Positions 49,945 to 61,961 of a stretch of DNA of 64,000 nt are shown piece after piece. Where the stretch lies: assembly GCF_030272615.1 (NCBI RefSeq), contig NC_081413.1:336469302-336533301 (forward strand), read 5' to 3'. Position 1 is the stretch's first letter. The number at the start of each line of letters is the position of its first letter. The notes below the pieces were generated by a model. That model saw only the letters and a program-made list of their open reading frames with translations, searched no databases and had not been told where the DNA came from. The translations under genes were made by a program, and so were the position numbers. Origin of the DNA: Cryptomeria japonica (Eukaryota > Streptophyta > Pinopsida > Cupressales > Cupressaceae).

Positions 49945-52889
49945 ACATTTGTCCAAACCCTAGGATAAGAGGGTTTGCAGACCCAGTAAGAGGAAATTGA
50001 GTAGTTCTCTCTCCCAACTACACTAAAACACTTCAAAACACCTTGAGGAGGAATAAAATAAATCTTCTATCATGAAAAACACATCTCAGGTCTATACCAA
50101 TCCATACAAGAGAGAATCAGAAGTTTGTTACGTGTGTTCGCAAGAAAATCACAGAGAATGCAGTGATGTTTTTGTATTTCTTCCACAACCAAACTTACAA
50201 TATCAACCCCAAAGGTCTTATAGATCATTAAATTCCTTCCCTCAAATGGCCCAATCAGTTTTTGAATTGGTTGGCCACTGGAAACCACTTTGGCAAAATG
50301 TTGTCAACTTTGACAACAAAAGTTGCAAAGTTGCTCATGCAGCTTTTGCAAATTTTTATAACTTTGACATGTATAAGAAAAAACCCTAAAAAAAACCCTA
50401 TAATCATTACATATAAGCCACATATGCCTCAGAAACATGATTTCCAATGATGTCTCCGTATTTCCACATTTGAATGACCTTTGACCATAGTTGACCAACT
50501 AGGTCCTGATAGGGTACAATGAACAAAAGTGGCACAAAGGCCTTACATCATGAGAAGATCAATATGAAATGGTCCAAGTGACCTTATTACATCATAGAAA
50601 CATGAAAACACACACAAAAAAGACAGTGGGCTTCATGAGACTTCTAGGTGTTCCTGCACCAGATCCAAAGCATAGAAATGAGTTCAAAAGCTAATCCAAA
50701 AAAAATTTCAATCTTCTACATTGAGGCAACAAAATCTCATTGGAGCTCACATAAACATTCCTCAACAACGGGGCATTCTTCCTCCCGGTGGAGCAAACCA
50801 ACATAAGAACAATATCCTTAATGGTGAGGCACAAATCCTCTCACTGAAGCATAAAACCAACATAAATAGATCAAGATGACATCATTAAAACCTTTGAGGA
50901 ACTCAATGCGATCACAAAATGCCTCTCGTAAATGCACAAAAATAAAAAAGGAGACTAAACTAGGCAAAACCATCAAAACTAGCAGCTCTAGGTAGAATAG
51001 TGCACCAAAAACTTAGACTAGCATTCCTAGGAGACAATTTAGCTCTCCCAAGACATCTTTTAGCATTTTGGGGTCTTCTTTTGGTTTTTTGGGACCAAAC
51101 ATTAGGGTTTTGGGTTAAAATACAAAAAAACACATAAAACAGACAAGATTTGAAATAAAACTTGCCCACATTTGTATAAGGACACTCAGATGATTAAACG
51201 ACACTCCCATGAGGTGCAAGAGGATGATAGAGCATAAATGAAACACGCAAACAAAAATTTATGATCACATAAGTGGAAATTGACGCCAAACTTAAGTCAC
51301 ATCCACACTCAAATGTGCACAGAACTTCTCCAAATCTTGAACAGTAACATAGGGAGATACAATAATATAATTATAGACTCAATAAAATATTTGGAAGGCA
51401 TTATAATTCCAAAAAAATAAACAAATAATGTTTAGGATAGGCTGTGTTAAATATCAACTCCACAGAACAACCAAAATCAACTCCCGACAATGCCACATTC
51501 ACATGATTTTGTAGAAAAAACATAGATTCTAAAGGAGATGCATAAAACTTATAAGGAGAGATGCAAATAGAATTCCAAAATATTATTGAGCTCAATCAAA
51601 ATTACAAAGGCCAGGAAATACAAACTCAAAAATGAAATGCACAAAATATACATTCCTAGCAACTCCTAAAATCTAGATTTTCACAATACCTCAAATACAA
51701 ACCCAATCATTCCTAAAATCTTTCTCAAAACCAAATTTGAATTATTCAAACATAAAATCCATCCTGAAATCAATATTTCAACAATCACATTGCAGACAAT
51801 CTTTTCAAACTAAAATTGCAGAGAGAAGCCAAAAGATCCAACCCGGAGATCGCAATCCAACAAGGGAAAATTTGATGAAGAACAATTACAATCTAGAAAT
51901 CCAAGCAAGCAATCTTCAATCCAAGCTCCAACAATTTTGAAATCCCAAAAATGTAGTCCAAAATCTCTCAGAAGTAACCCAACAACATACACATAAAACT
52001 CAATAAATAAAAATAAAACTCCTAACTATAGAAATCTCTCGGCCAATCAGAAAATTCTAATAAACTATATATTATACCTACCATGTGTGAAAACGAGGTA
52101 AGTATTATTTAACAATATTATTTACTTACCCTACTCAAAATCAATCGATAAAAATAAGGGGTAGGTTAACTTTATAATATAACCAATTATGCAAATAAGA
52201 ATAATGTAATAGTATGAACATAAATGGGATGATAACAAATCAAATCCCAATAATTAAACAAATAAATAAAAGCTTAATAAATAGAAACTCAGAATTAAAT
52301 ATAAAATCAAATCAACAATAAAGCATAAACAACAAGTAATAAATCAATTAAATAATAAATAAATAATCATTAAACACTAAATGAATCATAAAATAATCAA
52401 TTGAGCAATAAATCAAATAAACCAATAAATTAATCTCAATTAAATAATTATAAAATCTCAACAATAAATTAAATATCGAATAATCAATTAAACGTTAAAT
52501 AAACCAAATAAATAAATAGCCAACAAACAATAAGTCAATTAATTAAATAAATCAAGCTCAATTAATTATTAACCAAGCCTACAAAAATAAATATTAAATA
52601 ACCATCCAAATAATAATCAAATAATCAAACCATCAAATAAATCAACAATAGTATTAATACTATACTAATCAAATATCACCTTACATATAATAACATACTC
52701 ACAACACCTCAGGCAATCCGACAAAGGCTCAAAATCGACACAAGACTCTAACCACCAAATTGCACTACAACACAACTGACAAGGTGAAAAACTTAAGCCT
52801 AGAGTTTGCGAGGAAAACACATGCCATCTCCAACAACTTGCCATTGGGATAAGACACACTCAGACCTATGAGACTAGGTGGAGTTGATG
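49945..52889 (-). mobile_element. probable LTR sequence of element E (minus strand), distal part
   Basis: No convincing gene. It adjoins LTR-D on one side, and the duplication TCTAG shows that it was once continuous with 57053 onwards, which belongs to the minus-strand element E. A very AT-rich, AATAAATCAATTAA-like stretch occupies about 52200-52660. A 105-codon frame at 50072-50389 and a minus frame at 50070-50288 have no recognisable domain. The far border of E's LTR is not defined. Confidence 0.45.
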
Positions 52890-55659
52890 TCTAGTGTGAG
52901 GCCTCACCTCGACTTAGTCTGACACTTCAGTGATTTTTATATTGAGACAATTATGGATACTTTATTTTGATGCATTTTTGAATTTAGAACTTATATGATT
53001 TTCAGGATTTGCATAACATTGCTATATATTGATGATTTATTTATATGCTATATGAGATAGAACACTACATGATTTTTGAATAAGATGAAATTGCGGTGAT
53101 AAATGTCGTTATTGATTTTGCAGGACTTTACTATGATAATAGAATTATGATGTATGTTTAAGTTTATGAGAATTGGGATGAATTGCTTATGTGAAATTGC
53201 CTGGATAAAAGATGTATTTAATTTGTTCAGATGTAAATTGTATGCAATTGATGATGTGTGTTATTATTCCTTTGAATTATATTATATGTGGATATTTGAA
53301 AGGACTAATGTGTAAATTGAGATGCACAGGAAGTTATCCATGTGACCATGGAAATTTACGGAGAACCAAACCTAGACTTATGTATGTTCGTAAGTCAGGG
53401 GTTGTCTATTTGGAGAGACAACACCCCGTTTGTGTTGTATTTTATTCGTAACAGTATATGCTGCATGTGTGTTAAGTATATTTAATTTACTTGTGTAAAA
53501 TCCACAAGAGACGATTTCATGTTTTAAATTGTAAAAGTGTTTTATTTGTGTCACTTGACACATGTGTGGATTTAAGTTTAAATTTTATTTTTGTCTCTTG
53601 GTGGGAAAGTGTTCAACTATAGCTTTTTCAATTAATGTAACGTGATGTCATAAATACCTTGGGTAAAGAATCTTTGGGGTGGTCAACATAGGTTTGACCC
53701 GAAAATAAACTTCAGAGGGGTTTAAAATGGGTTAAATGAACACCTAGGGATAGTTTAATAGGGTTTCCTAAAGCCCATAAGGTATACCTAAGGGTTAGGG
53801 GTAATTTTAGGCAAGTTTCTACTCCTAAGTGACCTTTTAGACACTCTAAAATTTGACTTTTTTGAGTTGTGCGAAAATTGAAATTAGAAGTTTGAACCTA
53901 GTTGTAAACTTTCCCTTTTGAATGAGAGTTCTCTTTTCCATTCTATCTTACCTTCCTCTTTAGTTTTTAGAAACTTGTGAGAACTGAGAGAATGCGCTTC
54001 TTAAGCAAGAAATGGAAAATTTGAGGGTAATCACCCACTCTCCATTTTTGGAGACAAGAGAAATTTGAAAAAAAAAAAAAAAAGGAATAGAATAGATTGG
54101 AATAGTAAAAATTTGGCTAAGGGTAGAAGGAGAAGATTCGTGGAAATTGGGCAGCTCTTCCTCAAATACTATCCTACCTTTGGGCAGATTAAGGTTGGTT
54201 ACATTCTTCTTTAAATGTCTTCTTTTTGCATGTGTTTTGAAGGTATGTAGGTGTAAGAAATCTGTTTTCTTGTATGTCCTTTTTGGGAATTTCATTTGGT
54301 ATTTTGTATTATGTTTTGTATGTGTTTTTGGGAGTTTTTCAAGACCTCTTACTCTTGGGAGAGAGGAGGATCTTGTGGGTGGTAGGAGTGACAACCCTCG
54401 AGTGAGAGACTCTCGTTTTGAGAGCGATCACAAGGGATTTTTGTGTGACCCTTGCTGCATGGCCTGTTTGTGCAATGGGGGTCATAAGGAGGGATATAAG
54501 GCTAGAATGCCTTAGGGGGCATAAGGAATAAGGGGTTGAAATTTCTTGATGTATTTGTTGTGCCATGAGGTGGCTACATGTTTTCCATACTTGCAGTTCT
54601 CCTCAGGGTATTGGTCCACTACCACCCTTAAAAAGGTCATCACCAAAGTGTGGTGCAGTGTAGCCGGGATGGGTGTGTGTTTGAAATCTGTGTGCATTCT
54701 GTCTACTATGTGTTTGCATGTTTGTATCCAGTCTAGGGCTTGGTTCTCTGAGCTTGGGGGTGGCTACCAGTTAGCCTAGGCTGGGAGGTGAGCACTTCAT
54801 GGTCATATTTGTGATTTATTATGCAAGATTGTCGAAAGAAAAGAATAGGTCAAGTGGGAAGTTGCAGGAGATTTAATTGCAGTTGTATTTATTAGTTTTA
54901 AAAAGAAGAAATATACCCTCATTCGTTGGAATGAGAGGCTAATTGTAAATTTGAAATAAAGGTCCATGAGATTAGTTATTGTATTTAATTTAAGAAACAT
55001 CTTGTAAATTTTGCAGAATATCTTTAGGATTGTAAAAAGCTAGATATATTCATATTTTCTATTTGAAAAGAAATACTTTTGAATTGCATGCAATAATCAT
55101 TGAAATATGAAAATCAGTTTTATTTAATTCGGTGTTTTCTTTTTATATGTGAATTTGTCTTCATTTTATTTGCAGAAAATATGAGTTGTAGTTGTTGTTA
55201 GATTTTAATAAAAATATCTATTCAGTTGCTGTAGTAATTGTAGAATCAGTAAATGTATTTATTGCAGAAAAGAATTATGCATTCCTAAATCAGTATTCCC
55301 TAAGTTCAGAAAAAAGTATATCCGATGTGTTAAGATAAATAGTTTAGCAGGAAGTTTATTCCATTCTTAGGCATTTAAAATAATGTTAAATAGGAAAGGC
55401 ATAAATTAGATTTGCATGCATACTGTAGATTAAAAATAAATTTTATATTTCTATTTCTTGTAAAAGCAATAAAGTACAATATAGTTCTAGAAAATATTCC
55501 TCCATTTACTTCAGAAAGTCAGACATTTATTTTAAATACTGGCAATATTTAGTTTCGGAAATTGATATCTACATTAAACAGATTTATTACTTTACTTCTT
55601 CTCCTACAATTGAAAATCAGAATCTTCCATGAATTCGATTTTATTTTAAGAAAAGAAAT

Positions 55660-55928
55660 AATAATATAAGTTATATATAAATATATATAATTATATACAT
55701 GTAGATTTCATGTATATATTTATATATACATATATATAAAACATATCATAAAATTTACCTGTGAAATAAATGTAGATATAAACCTATATATATATATATG
55801 AATATATACATATGAAAATGTATATATGTATATATATATATAAAGATATATATATATATATATATATAGATTTATTAAACTTAATGGATTTCCTTTCTTT
55901 TAAAAAAAAATGCATGTAAACATATATG

Positions 55929-55962
<34 letters not shown>
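55660..55962. repeat. AT-rich microsatellites in LTR-D
   Basis: Several (TA)n and (ATATAC)n runs, the longest at about 55840-55868 and 55930-55960. Confidence 0.9.
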
Positions 55963-55968
<6 letters not shown>

Positions 55969-56044
55969 ATATAAAAAAAAAAAAGAATTAAAAAAAAAAA
56001 GAATGAAACTTATTTGGGAAGGGCCGAGCAGGGCACGTAGTCCC

Positions 56045-56216
56045 TGTGCGGGCCGCGACCAACACAGAGGTCGCAGCCTCTGTGCGGGCTGCAGAACGCA
56101 CAGGGCCTGCGGCTCCCTATGTGGGCCGCGTCCGCACCAGTGGCCGCAGCCACTGTGCGGGCCGCGACACACACAATGGCCAAGGCCACTGTGTGGGCCG
56201 CGACCCTCATAGTGGG
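56045..56216. repeat. 36-bp GC-rich minisatellite in LTR-D
   Basis: Units begin TGTGCGGGCCGCGAC or close variants at 56045, 56081, 56118, 56154 and 56190, with lengths 36, 37, 36, 36 and a partial fifth unit. The units differ at many positions but keep the phase. Open frames on both strands here (Cys/Arg/Gly/Pro-rich) result from the 12-codon repeat and are not counted as genes. Confidence 0.88.
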
Positions 56217-56339
56217 TCATCCCATTGGCGGCGCCGCTTCCCCTTTCGGCCGCCTCTCCCACAGTTCGGCCGCCCACTATTAAAAGCGCTGCCGACCTGC
56301 ATAGAAACCCTGCTACATAAAAGAATAAAATAAGATGAA

Positions 56340-56364
56340 ACCCTAGCCCGGTTAGGGCTAGGGT
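56340..56364. other. perfect hairpin in LTR-D
   Basis: ACCCTAGCCC, loop GGTTA, GGGCTAGGGT: a 10-bp perfect stem just after the GC-rich block. Confidence 0.85.
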
Positions 56365-57052
56365 AAATAAGAAAAGAATGAGTAATAAAAAAAAAAAGGG
56401 GGGGGTTAAATTTATAGATTAAAATAAGGGTTAGGGTTGCATGGGTAAACCCATTTGTGTTTTTTTTTTAAAATATAATAATATTATATTTATATAATAT
56501 TATTTATATTTATATATAGGTATGGTGAAATTATTTAATTTTAATTTTCAAAGAGAATTGAAATGCTATGAATCCAATTATAAGGAATTAATATTAGACT
56601 TTAAAATTAAATAAGTTGACTTGTTTAAATATTAGTGAGTACAATATTTATTTTAAATTTAAATTTATTGAGAAGTCCATGAACGGATTATTAATGAAAT
56701 TAATATTTATTTTTAACTTAAATAGGTTTAGGCATTCGTGAAATGAATATTAATAAAGTTAATATTGATTTTAATTTGAAGAGCTTGAATGGTTATGAAC
56801 TAAATATTATGAAGTAGATATTTAAATTTAAATTAAATAGATTGAGCAACAATAAGCTAGTCCCCTTTTTATCCGTAGTTAATCTTAAATGGTTTTTCTG
56901 TTATTTAAGTAGTAGATTAAAAGTTCATTTTAATATAGTTAAAACTAAAACTGCTTAGTGTGTTTCGTATTAGCGAATTTAATGTTATATAGTTGTTATT
57001 TTAAGAAAAAATTTATCCCGTTCTTGCCCTAAATTTTGGGCATGACATCTAG

Positions 57053-57367
57053 TACCTACAATCCTACATCCACCACTACACATAATGTAATATATATATA
57101 ATATATATACATCAGAGGAGAATCACAACGTCATATCGTGCTCACAATGAGTGGTATGACATCATCTCTAATCATGAAGACACTAGAAGAGAATCACAAA
57201 CATCGTAGCGTCAATTCAAACATCACAATCACAGAGTAGGGTTAGCGTAATCATAATCTCATCAAAATATCATAAGCAATATGATCCATGATGAATAATG
57301 AGCACATATAAATCATCAAAATAGATCTACCTTCATATCTAATTCAATCATGAAATAGGGTTAGTAT
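57053..57367 (-). mobile_element. element E LTR, middle fragment
   Basis: Sequence between LTR-D and the copia-type solo LTR. By nesting it belongs to the LTR that starts on the minus strand at 58420. A short (TA)n run lies at about 57090-57110. Confidence 0.55.
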
Positions 57368-58337
57368 TGTTGGAATCCAAGAACACTGAGAGGGGGGGGT
57401 GAATCATTTTTCTACCGATATGATCAATTTTAGCCTTGTTAAAATATGCATACACCAACTGGTATACCGGTACATAAAGAATTGAAAGAAGTAAAGAAAC
57501 TAATAAGCCAATCACATAAACGAACACCATAACACACATAATTATACGTGGAAAACCTCAAAGAGGAAAAACCACGGTGGGATCTGTGACCCATAATATC
57601 AATTCACTGGCCATATGAAGAGATATTAAAAAATATAAGGGGCCTGCACTTGTAGGAAGTCTTACAGCCTATAGCACACTGCTCAATCACAAAAGGAACC
57701 TCACTGACTACATATAAATCTGGACAACAATCCAAAGAAAAGAGTGAACTGCTAAGATAGCATCTTCTATGCTAGAATACAGTTCTGGTTAAGCTCTGTC
57801 TGTTTCGGTCTGAAACCCTAAACCCTTTACTGGAATACCCCTTTACACAAATATCCTCACATACATGATCTTTCTGATATATTTCACATCTCCTTCATTA
57901 TTTCCTTCCAATTATATATTCACATGATGATATCACATCCACATATTCCCTAATCTCACATATTACAAAATGATCTAATCCAACTAACCTATATACCCTA
58001 TACAATTTATCATGCCTTATGTTGGATTATAAAGATAATTACAATATGATTATACATGTCGGCTAGATAACATAAATACATGAATATCAAAATTAATTGC
58101 CGATGCCGGACCCAAAAGATGTTGGCCTCCAATACCTAAGCCATGTTGGCCTGCATTGCCGGTAACTTGAGAATTCCTTCCATCCTACCGATGTCGGTGT
58201 CGGTGAAGTGCTTGCCGGTACACAACTGAACCAAAACATGAAGCCGAAACAAGATATCATGTTGCAATCAATGACAACATAGTGAAACCAACCAATTGAG
58301 TGTCAATTGCCATCAAGTATATATCATGATACCAACA
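57368..58337 (-). mobile_element. 0.97 kb solo LTR, copia-type, minus strand
   Basis: 970 bp with perfect 6-bp terminal inverted repeats (TGTTGG/CCAACA). On the minus strand it shows the module seen in the LTR at 7916-9507: CCACCGTGGTTTTTCC, TTTTCCACGT, TGATTCACCCCCC then CTCTCAGTG close to the 3' end, many CCGGT words and AAACCCTA telo-boxes (plus strand 57814-57826). No matching 5-bp duplication is visible (AGTAT on the left, AATCA on the right), so the flanks have mutated or the LTR arose by recombination between two copies. It sits inside the E LTR. Confidence 0.78.
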
Positions 58338-58420
58338 AATCATCATAAAGTAGACTAAGCTAGATCAATATAATGCTCTGATGTACAAAAATACAAGATG
58401 AATCAGGGAGGGGCACTACA
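58338..58420 (-). mobile_element. element E 3' LTR start
   Basis: On the minus strand the LTR begins TGTAGTGCCCCTCCC at 58420, immediately after the integrase end. The short C-rich start resembles LARD-A (TGTAGTACCCC). Confidence 0.65.
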
Positions 58421-58870
58421 TATAACTTGTGAAGGTTCATGTTATTAATATGATCTTCAAGTAATTCACCTTTTGGAGTAGATAGTTGATATGCTCCTAA
58501 GCCATAAAATGTAGAGGCCTAGCCAGTTAGGTTCAAACTTACCCCACTTCTCTCGATTTTACTAATTCATGGTATTTCTCTTAGAAGTACATCACCAATC
58601 TCAAATGTGTCAGGTTTTACCTTATTATTATAACTTTGTCTCATACGTTGTTGATAAGCCTTGAGATAATTCAAAGTATTATATCTACACTCATCTAGTA
58701 GTTCAAGGTCTTGTAATTGAGAGACTCTGTAATCCTCATCACGGATAAGATTGTGCAAGAAGACTTGTTTCTTGATGGAATAATGTGTAACTCCATTGAT
58801 TATCTTCCTTGATGAAGAAACTAAGGTATAATTACAAGTGTGGTTTACATTGGCCCATATGCATGTCAAT
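58421..58870 (-). pseudogene. element E integrase C-terminal part (Ty3/gypsy)
   Basis: The minus-strand frame from 58869 encodes GVTHYSI, as in the end of the gypsy integrase core, then LQDLELLDECRYNTLNYLKA, YQQRMRQSYNNKV and FEIGDVLL, the typical region after the core in plant gypsy elements. Further on, with a stop and frameshifts, come KFEPNWLG-YI and then YQLSTPKGELLEDHIN...LHKLYV, the very C-terminus. The LTR follows at once. The catalytic DDE core is absent. Non-functional. Confidence 0.8.
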
Positions 58871-59673
58871 TAAAAAAGTTTGGGCATCCCTGAGATCAAA
58901 GCCTCTCAAGGAAGTTCCATTAAAGGTTCATTGATGTGATATACCACCAAGGGAGATGGATGTATGGAATGAATGCTTGTGAGGTGAATTCTTATAAGTG
59001 TAAAATAAGTGAAATTAGGATGACTTGGTGGATACTTAGGATCAACAAGTATGCCTTTTGACTTATAAGTTTTAGAATTTATGCCCCAAATTAATTTAGT
59101 ATTAGAGGATATCAACTCTTGTTCTTTTGTCTTCATAATATTTATATGCTTGACTTTTATTTTTGTAGAGTCCAATAGCTTTTGATTTTGATTTTGATTT
59201 AGGCTAAAGGACTTCTCATTATTTTTTACTTTTAGATTTTTATTTTCAAAGCTTGACTTTTGATCCCAAATGAGTAAGGGCTTTTGTGATTCTTGTTGAT
59301 CCAAGTCTAGGAGAGGAGTGGAAATGGAAGGAGTGGATGAAATGGTAAAGATATATGAGTTCTCAAAAGGAATAGCGATATATTCAATGCATTATTTGTT
59401 AGAACCACTCTCAAGGCTATTGATATCAAGAGCCGCTTGGACCACTATAGGAGATTTGAATTTAGACTTAGAAGCTACAACACTAGGTGGTTCATACCCA
59501 TTTCCTTCACATTGTGAATTATTTATAGGCTATGAGGGATCTATAATTCCTTTCTCATGTAAACCAAGATATTTTCCTTAGTAGCCCAAAAATTGTAACT
59601 TGGTCTTGTGTTCATCCTCCTCATATTTCATATCTTCCTCTATGACGTTGTTATCCTCAGTACCCCAATCTTA
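58871..59673 (-). other. element E spacer, low-complexity Asn/Gln/Lys-rich frame
   Basis: A minus-strand frame at 58906-59304 encodes a Lys/Asn/Gln/Ser-rich sequence (LNQNQNQKLL) with no domain that I recognise. It stands where reverse transcriptase, RNase H and most of integrase should be, so those domains were lost or replaced. Another frame at 59318-59581 on the plus strand is taken as a shadow. Confidence 0.5.
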
Positions 59674-60240
59674 TCAACCAAGTTTCTTAGGGAATAGTGG
59701 GAGTTGATAAACATGAAATATATACTCACCACATCCTATGTATTTAACCTTGATCTTGGCCTTGAAATCATGTTGCTTGGAAGTAGAAGCTTTTAATGAC
59801 TCAGGGTCAACATATGTTGAAGATGAACTAGCTTCATGATTGATAGGAATTGTTTCTTCTATCTTAGGACAAATTTTTTTGCAATATAGATATGGGTTTG
59901 GATCACCAAGAATTGTAACTTCCATTCCATTGTGTGGAAACTTTATGCATTGATGATATGTTGAAGGAACTGCTCTCATATCATGTATCCAAAGTTGTCC
60001 CAAAAGTATGTTATACGTGAGATCAAGATCTAGAACTTGGCGAACCACATCTCTTACTATTAGCCCCACTCTAAGTGGCAAGGTGACTATTCCTTTAGAA
60101 GAGTGGTCTTCATCATCATATTCTTTTATTGTTATCTTATTTCTAGAATCCACAACATCTTCAAAAAATACCAATGCTAGAACTACTTTTAAAGCATAAA
60201 TGTTAAGACCTACTCCATTTATCAAGACTCACTTTATTCA
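59674..60240 (-). pseudogene. element E aspartic protease (Ty3/gypsy)
   Basis: Minus-strand frame with the plant gypsy protease pattern: LINGVGLNIYALKVV at the active-site loop, GIVTLPLRVG, FQVLDL-like VRQVLDLDLTYNILLGQLWIH and AVPSTYHQCIKFPHNG. The active-site Asp of the family's LIDxG loop is Asn here (LING), so catalysis would be lost. The frame then runs into a Ser-rich linker and ends at 59674. Flanking sequence belongs to the gag-pol polyprotein. Confidence 0.8.
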
Positions 60241-60860
60241 ATATTTATGGATGAAAGCCTCAATATGGAGTGGTTCATTATGTAGTTTCTATGGGGATGA
60301 ATGATCTGCTTTGGTGAATGTAAGACTGTGAGGTATAGAAAGGTGTCCCACCATGACTTGAGACTAGTCCACCTTCAAAATAGTAGGCACTAAAGTTCCT
60401 TGCAAATTCTTGTCTAGGATAGCCTTATGCGAGGGTGATATGCACAACAATTCAAGGATGGATATGAGGGCTAGTGTCTTAAGCAATTGATTGACAATGT
60501 CATATTGATTTGTTGAGGAAGTAGTTTTGGACGTAGCACCTTGTAGAGTGACTTTACCTTGGTGAGTAGTAGCATTGCATTCAAGGGTTTTATCCTTAAT
60601 GGTTATGGTAGACACATGAGGGTTCACTTTAGAAATATGGTTCACTACCCATAAGATGCATTGGTATAACTGGCATTGTTATTTTAGGAGCTTTCCCCTT
60701 ATCATGTTTTGGGAATGTATCCTTAAAAATTTCATGCTCTTTATTGGATGAGTGACCTTCAACTTCAATTGTTCCATTTTCAATAAGATCTTGAATAAGG
60801 TTTTTCAATTTGTGATAATTACTAGTCTAATGCCCTTTGCTCTTATGATATTCACAATAC
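60241..60860 (-). pseudogene. element E gag C-terminus / gag-protease linker
   Basis: Minus strand from 60860: QYCEYHKSKGH then a stop (TAG) and NYHKLKNLIQDLIENG, the atypical zinc-finger end of plant gypsy gag; then MPMHLMG, and (60645-60364) TNQYDIVNQLLKTLALISIL, ELLCISPSHKAILDK and LQGTLVP, the linker before protease. Stops interrupt it. Upstream gag is missing because element F begins at 60861. Confidence 0.78.
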
Positions 60861-61487
60861 TGGTGCAGGGCACTGAGGACATCTCATGCATTAGGGGTCA
60901 AGTAGTAGGCTTCTAGGTGTTTTGAGTCAATTTTGTGTGTAATAAGGTCATTGTGGACCATTTGTAAGGTGAACAAGGTCATTTAAGTGTTATACTGCAA
61001 ATATTGCACAAATTGCAAAAAAATGTAAAAGTTTTCATTACAAAATTGTAAAAGTTGCAAAAGTACAAACTGTGAAGGTGAAGGATCCTATTTGCTTGAG
61101 GAACTTTAAAAGTTAGTTTTGGTCAGTTTACGAAGTTGAAGGATGTTTATAAATACCTTGTAAATATTGAAGAAGGTTGTTGATTGAAAAAAATTTAAAC
61201 TTGAATGAAAAGACAACCCTTGCCACATTTTAATTGTATTTTTTTTGTTAATTTCGGACTAGGGTACAATCCCTACAGGTTGAGTGTTGAAGGAAGATGA
61301 ATTGGGATATGTGTTGGTCTGAATATATTTCCATTTGCATTCGATTTGGTGTAAATTCATTGATATTTGTGAATTTTAGAGGCATTCTTCTGAAACTGCC
61401 TGTGAGAAGCTAGTTTGAGGGTTTGAAGTCACAAAGACGAGTCCCTAGACCATTCCACCCATCTTTTTCTACTGTAACTTATCCAGC
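60861..61487 (+). repeat. element F 5' LTR (partial)
   Basis: The segment starting TGGTGCAGGGCAC matches 63922-64000 (TGGTACAAGGGCAC, then CATGCATTAGGGGTCAAGTA and TAGGTGTTTTGAGTCAATTT), about 3.06 kb apart in direct orientation, as LTRs are. GTTTATAAATACC at about 61148-61160 is a good TATA-box candidate. The right end is cut at about 61487 by a piece of another LTR. Confidence 0.65.
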
Positions 61488-61961
61488 ACATAATTGGAAG
61501 GAATCTCGTATGGGTTCTCTTGACTTCCCAAGGCTTTAGGCCAAATTCCAAGGTGGAACTTAAACTTGTATTATGTTATTTTATTTACTCCTAAGGACGG
61601 TGAACTTGGTGCACTCCTATTAGAGGAGTGTAGTTCTTAGAGAGTGTCTTAGGACTCAAATGGTCCCGATAAGTCTAAGTCTCTAGCCAGAGAACCTCCT
61701 ATCCCAAGTTGGATAGATACCTACCCCATTTGAGTAGATGCCTATCCTGTATTGGATAGATGAAACTTCCTGTCCCATATGGACAGATGCCTAACCCACA
61801 TGGTTAGATGCTCATCCCAGATGGATGAATGCCTATTCTATTTGGATAGATGCCTAGAGTATGCGATTGAATCAAATACCAAATAGGAATAAATAAGTAA
61901 ATAAAAAAAATTAGTCGAAATTAGTCAAATTTTTTGGGTCGAGTAGAGTGGTTTATTACAA
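61488..61961 (+). mobile_element. truncated 3' end of a gypsy-type LTR (same family as 26512-29949)
   Basis: Aligns with 29492-29949 along its length, including TTGACTTCCC-AGGCTTTA, GTATTATGTT, CCCGAT-AGTCTAAGTCTCT, the GATGCCTA tandem array and the end TTTATTACA at 61961. The first 3 kb of the LTR is missing. Confidence 0.85.

Larger units (their letters stand above)
52895..57047. mobile_element. LTR-D: 4.15 kb solo LTR, gypsy-type
   Basis: 4,153 bp, plus-strand ends TGTGAGGCCTCACC and GGGCATGACA, with a perfect TCTAG duplication. No primer site or retroviral protein is inside, so it is most simply a solo LTR. The orientation is ambiguous because both end sequences would suit either strand. 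It holds AT microsatellites (about 55660-55960), a 36-bp GC-rich minisatellite (56045-56216), a perfect 10-bp-stem hairpin (56340-56364) and a poly(A)-poly(G) run at about 56388-56406. The frame at 54147-54515 has no recognisable domain. Confidence 0.8.
52890..57052. repeat. 5-bp target-site duplication TCTAG around LTR-D
   Basis: TCTAG at 52890-52894 and 57048-57052 flanks a TG...CA segment exactly. Confidence 0.92.

Noticed and set aside
50072-50389. 105-codon frame with a CYVC motif
   Set aside because: A single CX2C without a partner pair, no known family, and an overlapping minus-strand frame of similar length; lies in probable LTR sequence.
55900-56333. Overlapping 66-125 codon frames on both strands in LTR-D
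   Set aside because: Products of a 36-bp (12-codon) tandem repeat which stays open in several frames at once.
57368-58337. Clean target-site duplication for the minus-strand copia-type LTR
   Set aside because: Flanking five bases (AGTAT and AATCA) do not match, so no duplication is claimed although the terminal repeats are perfect.
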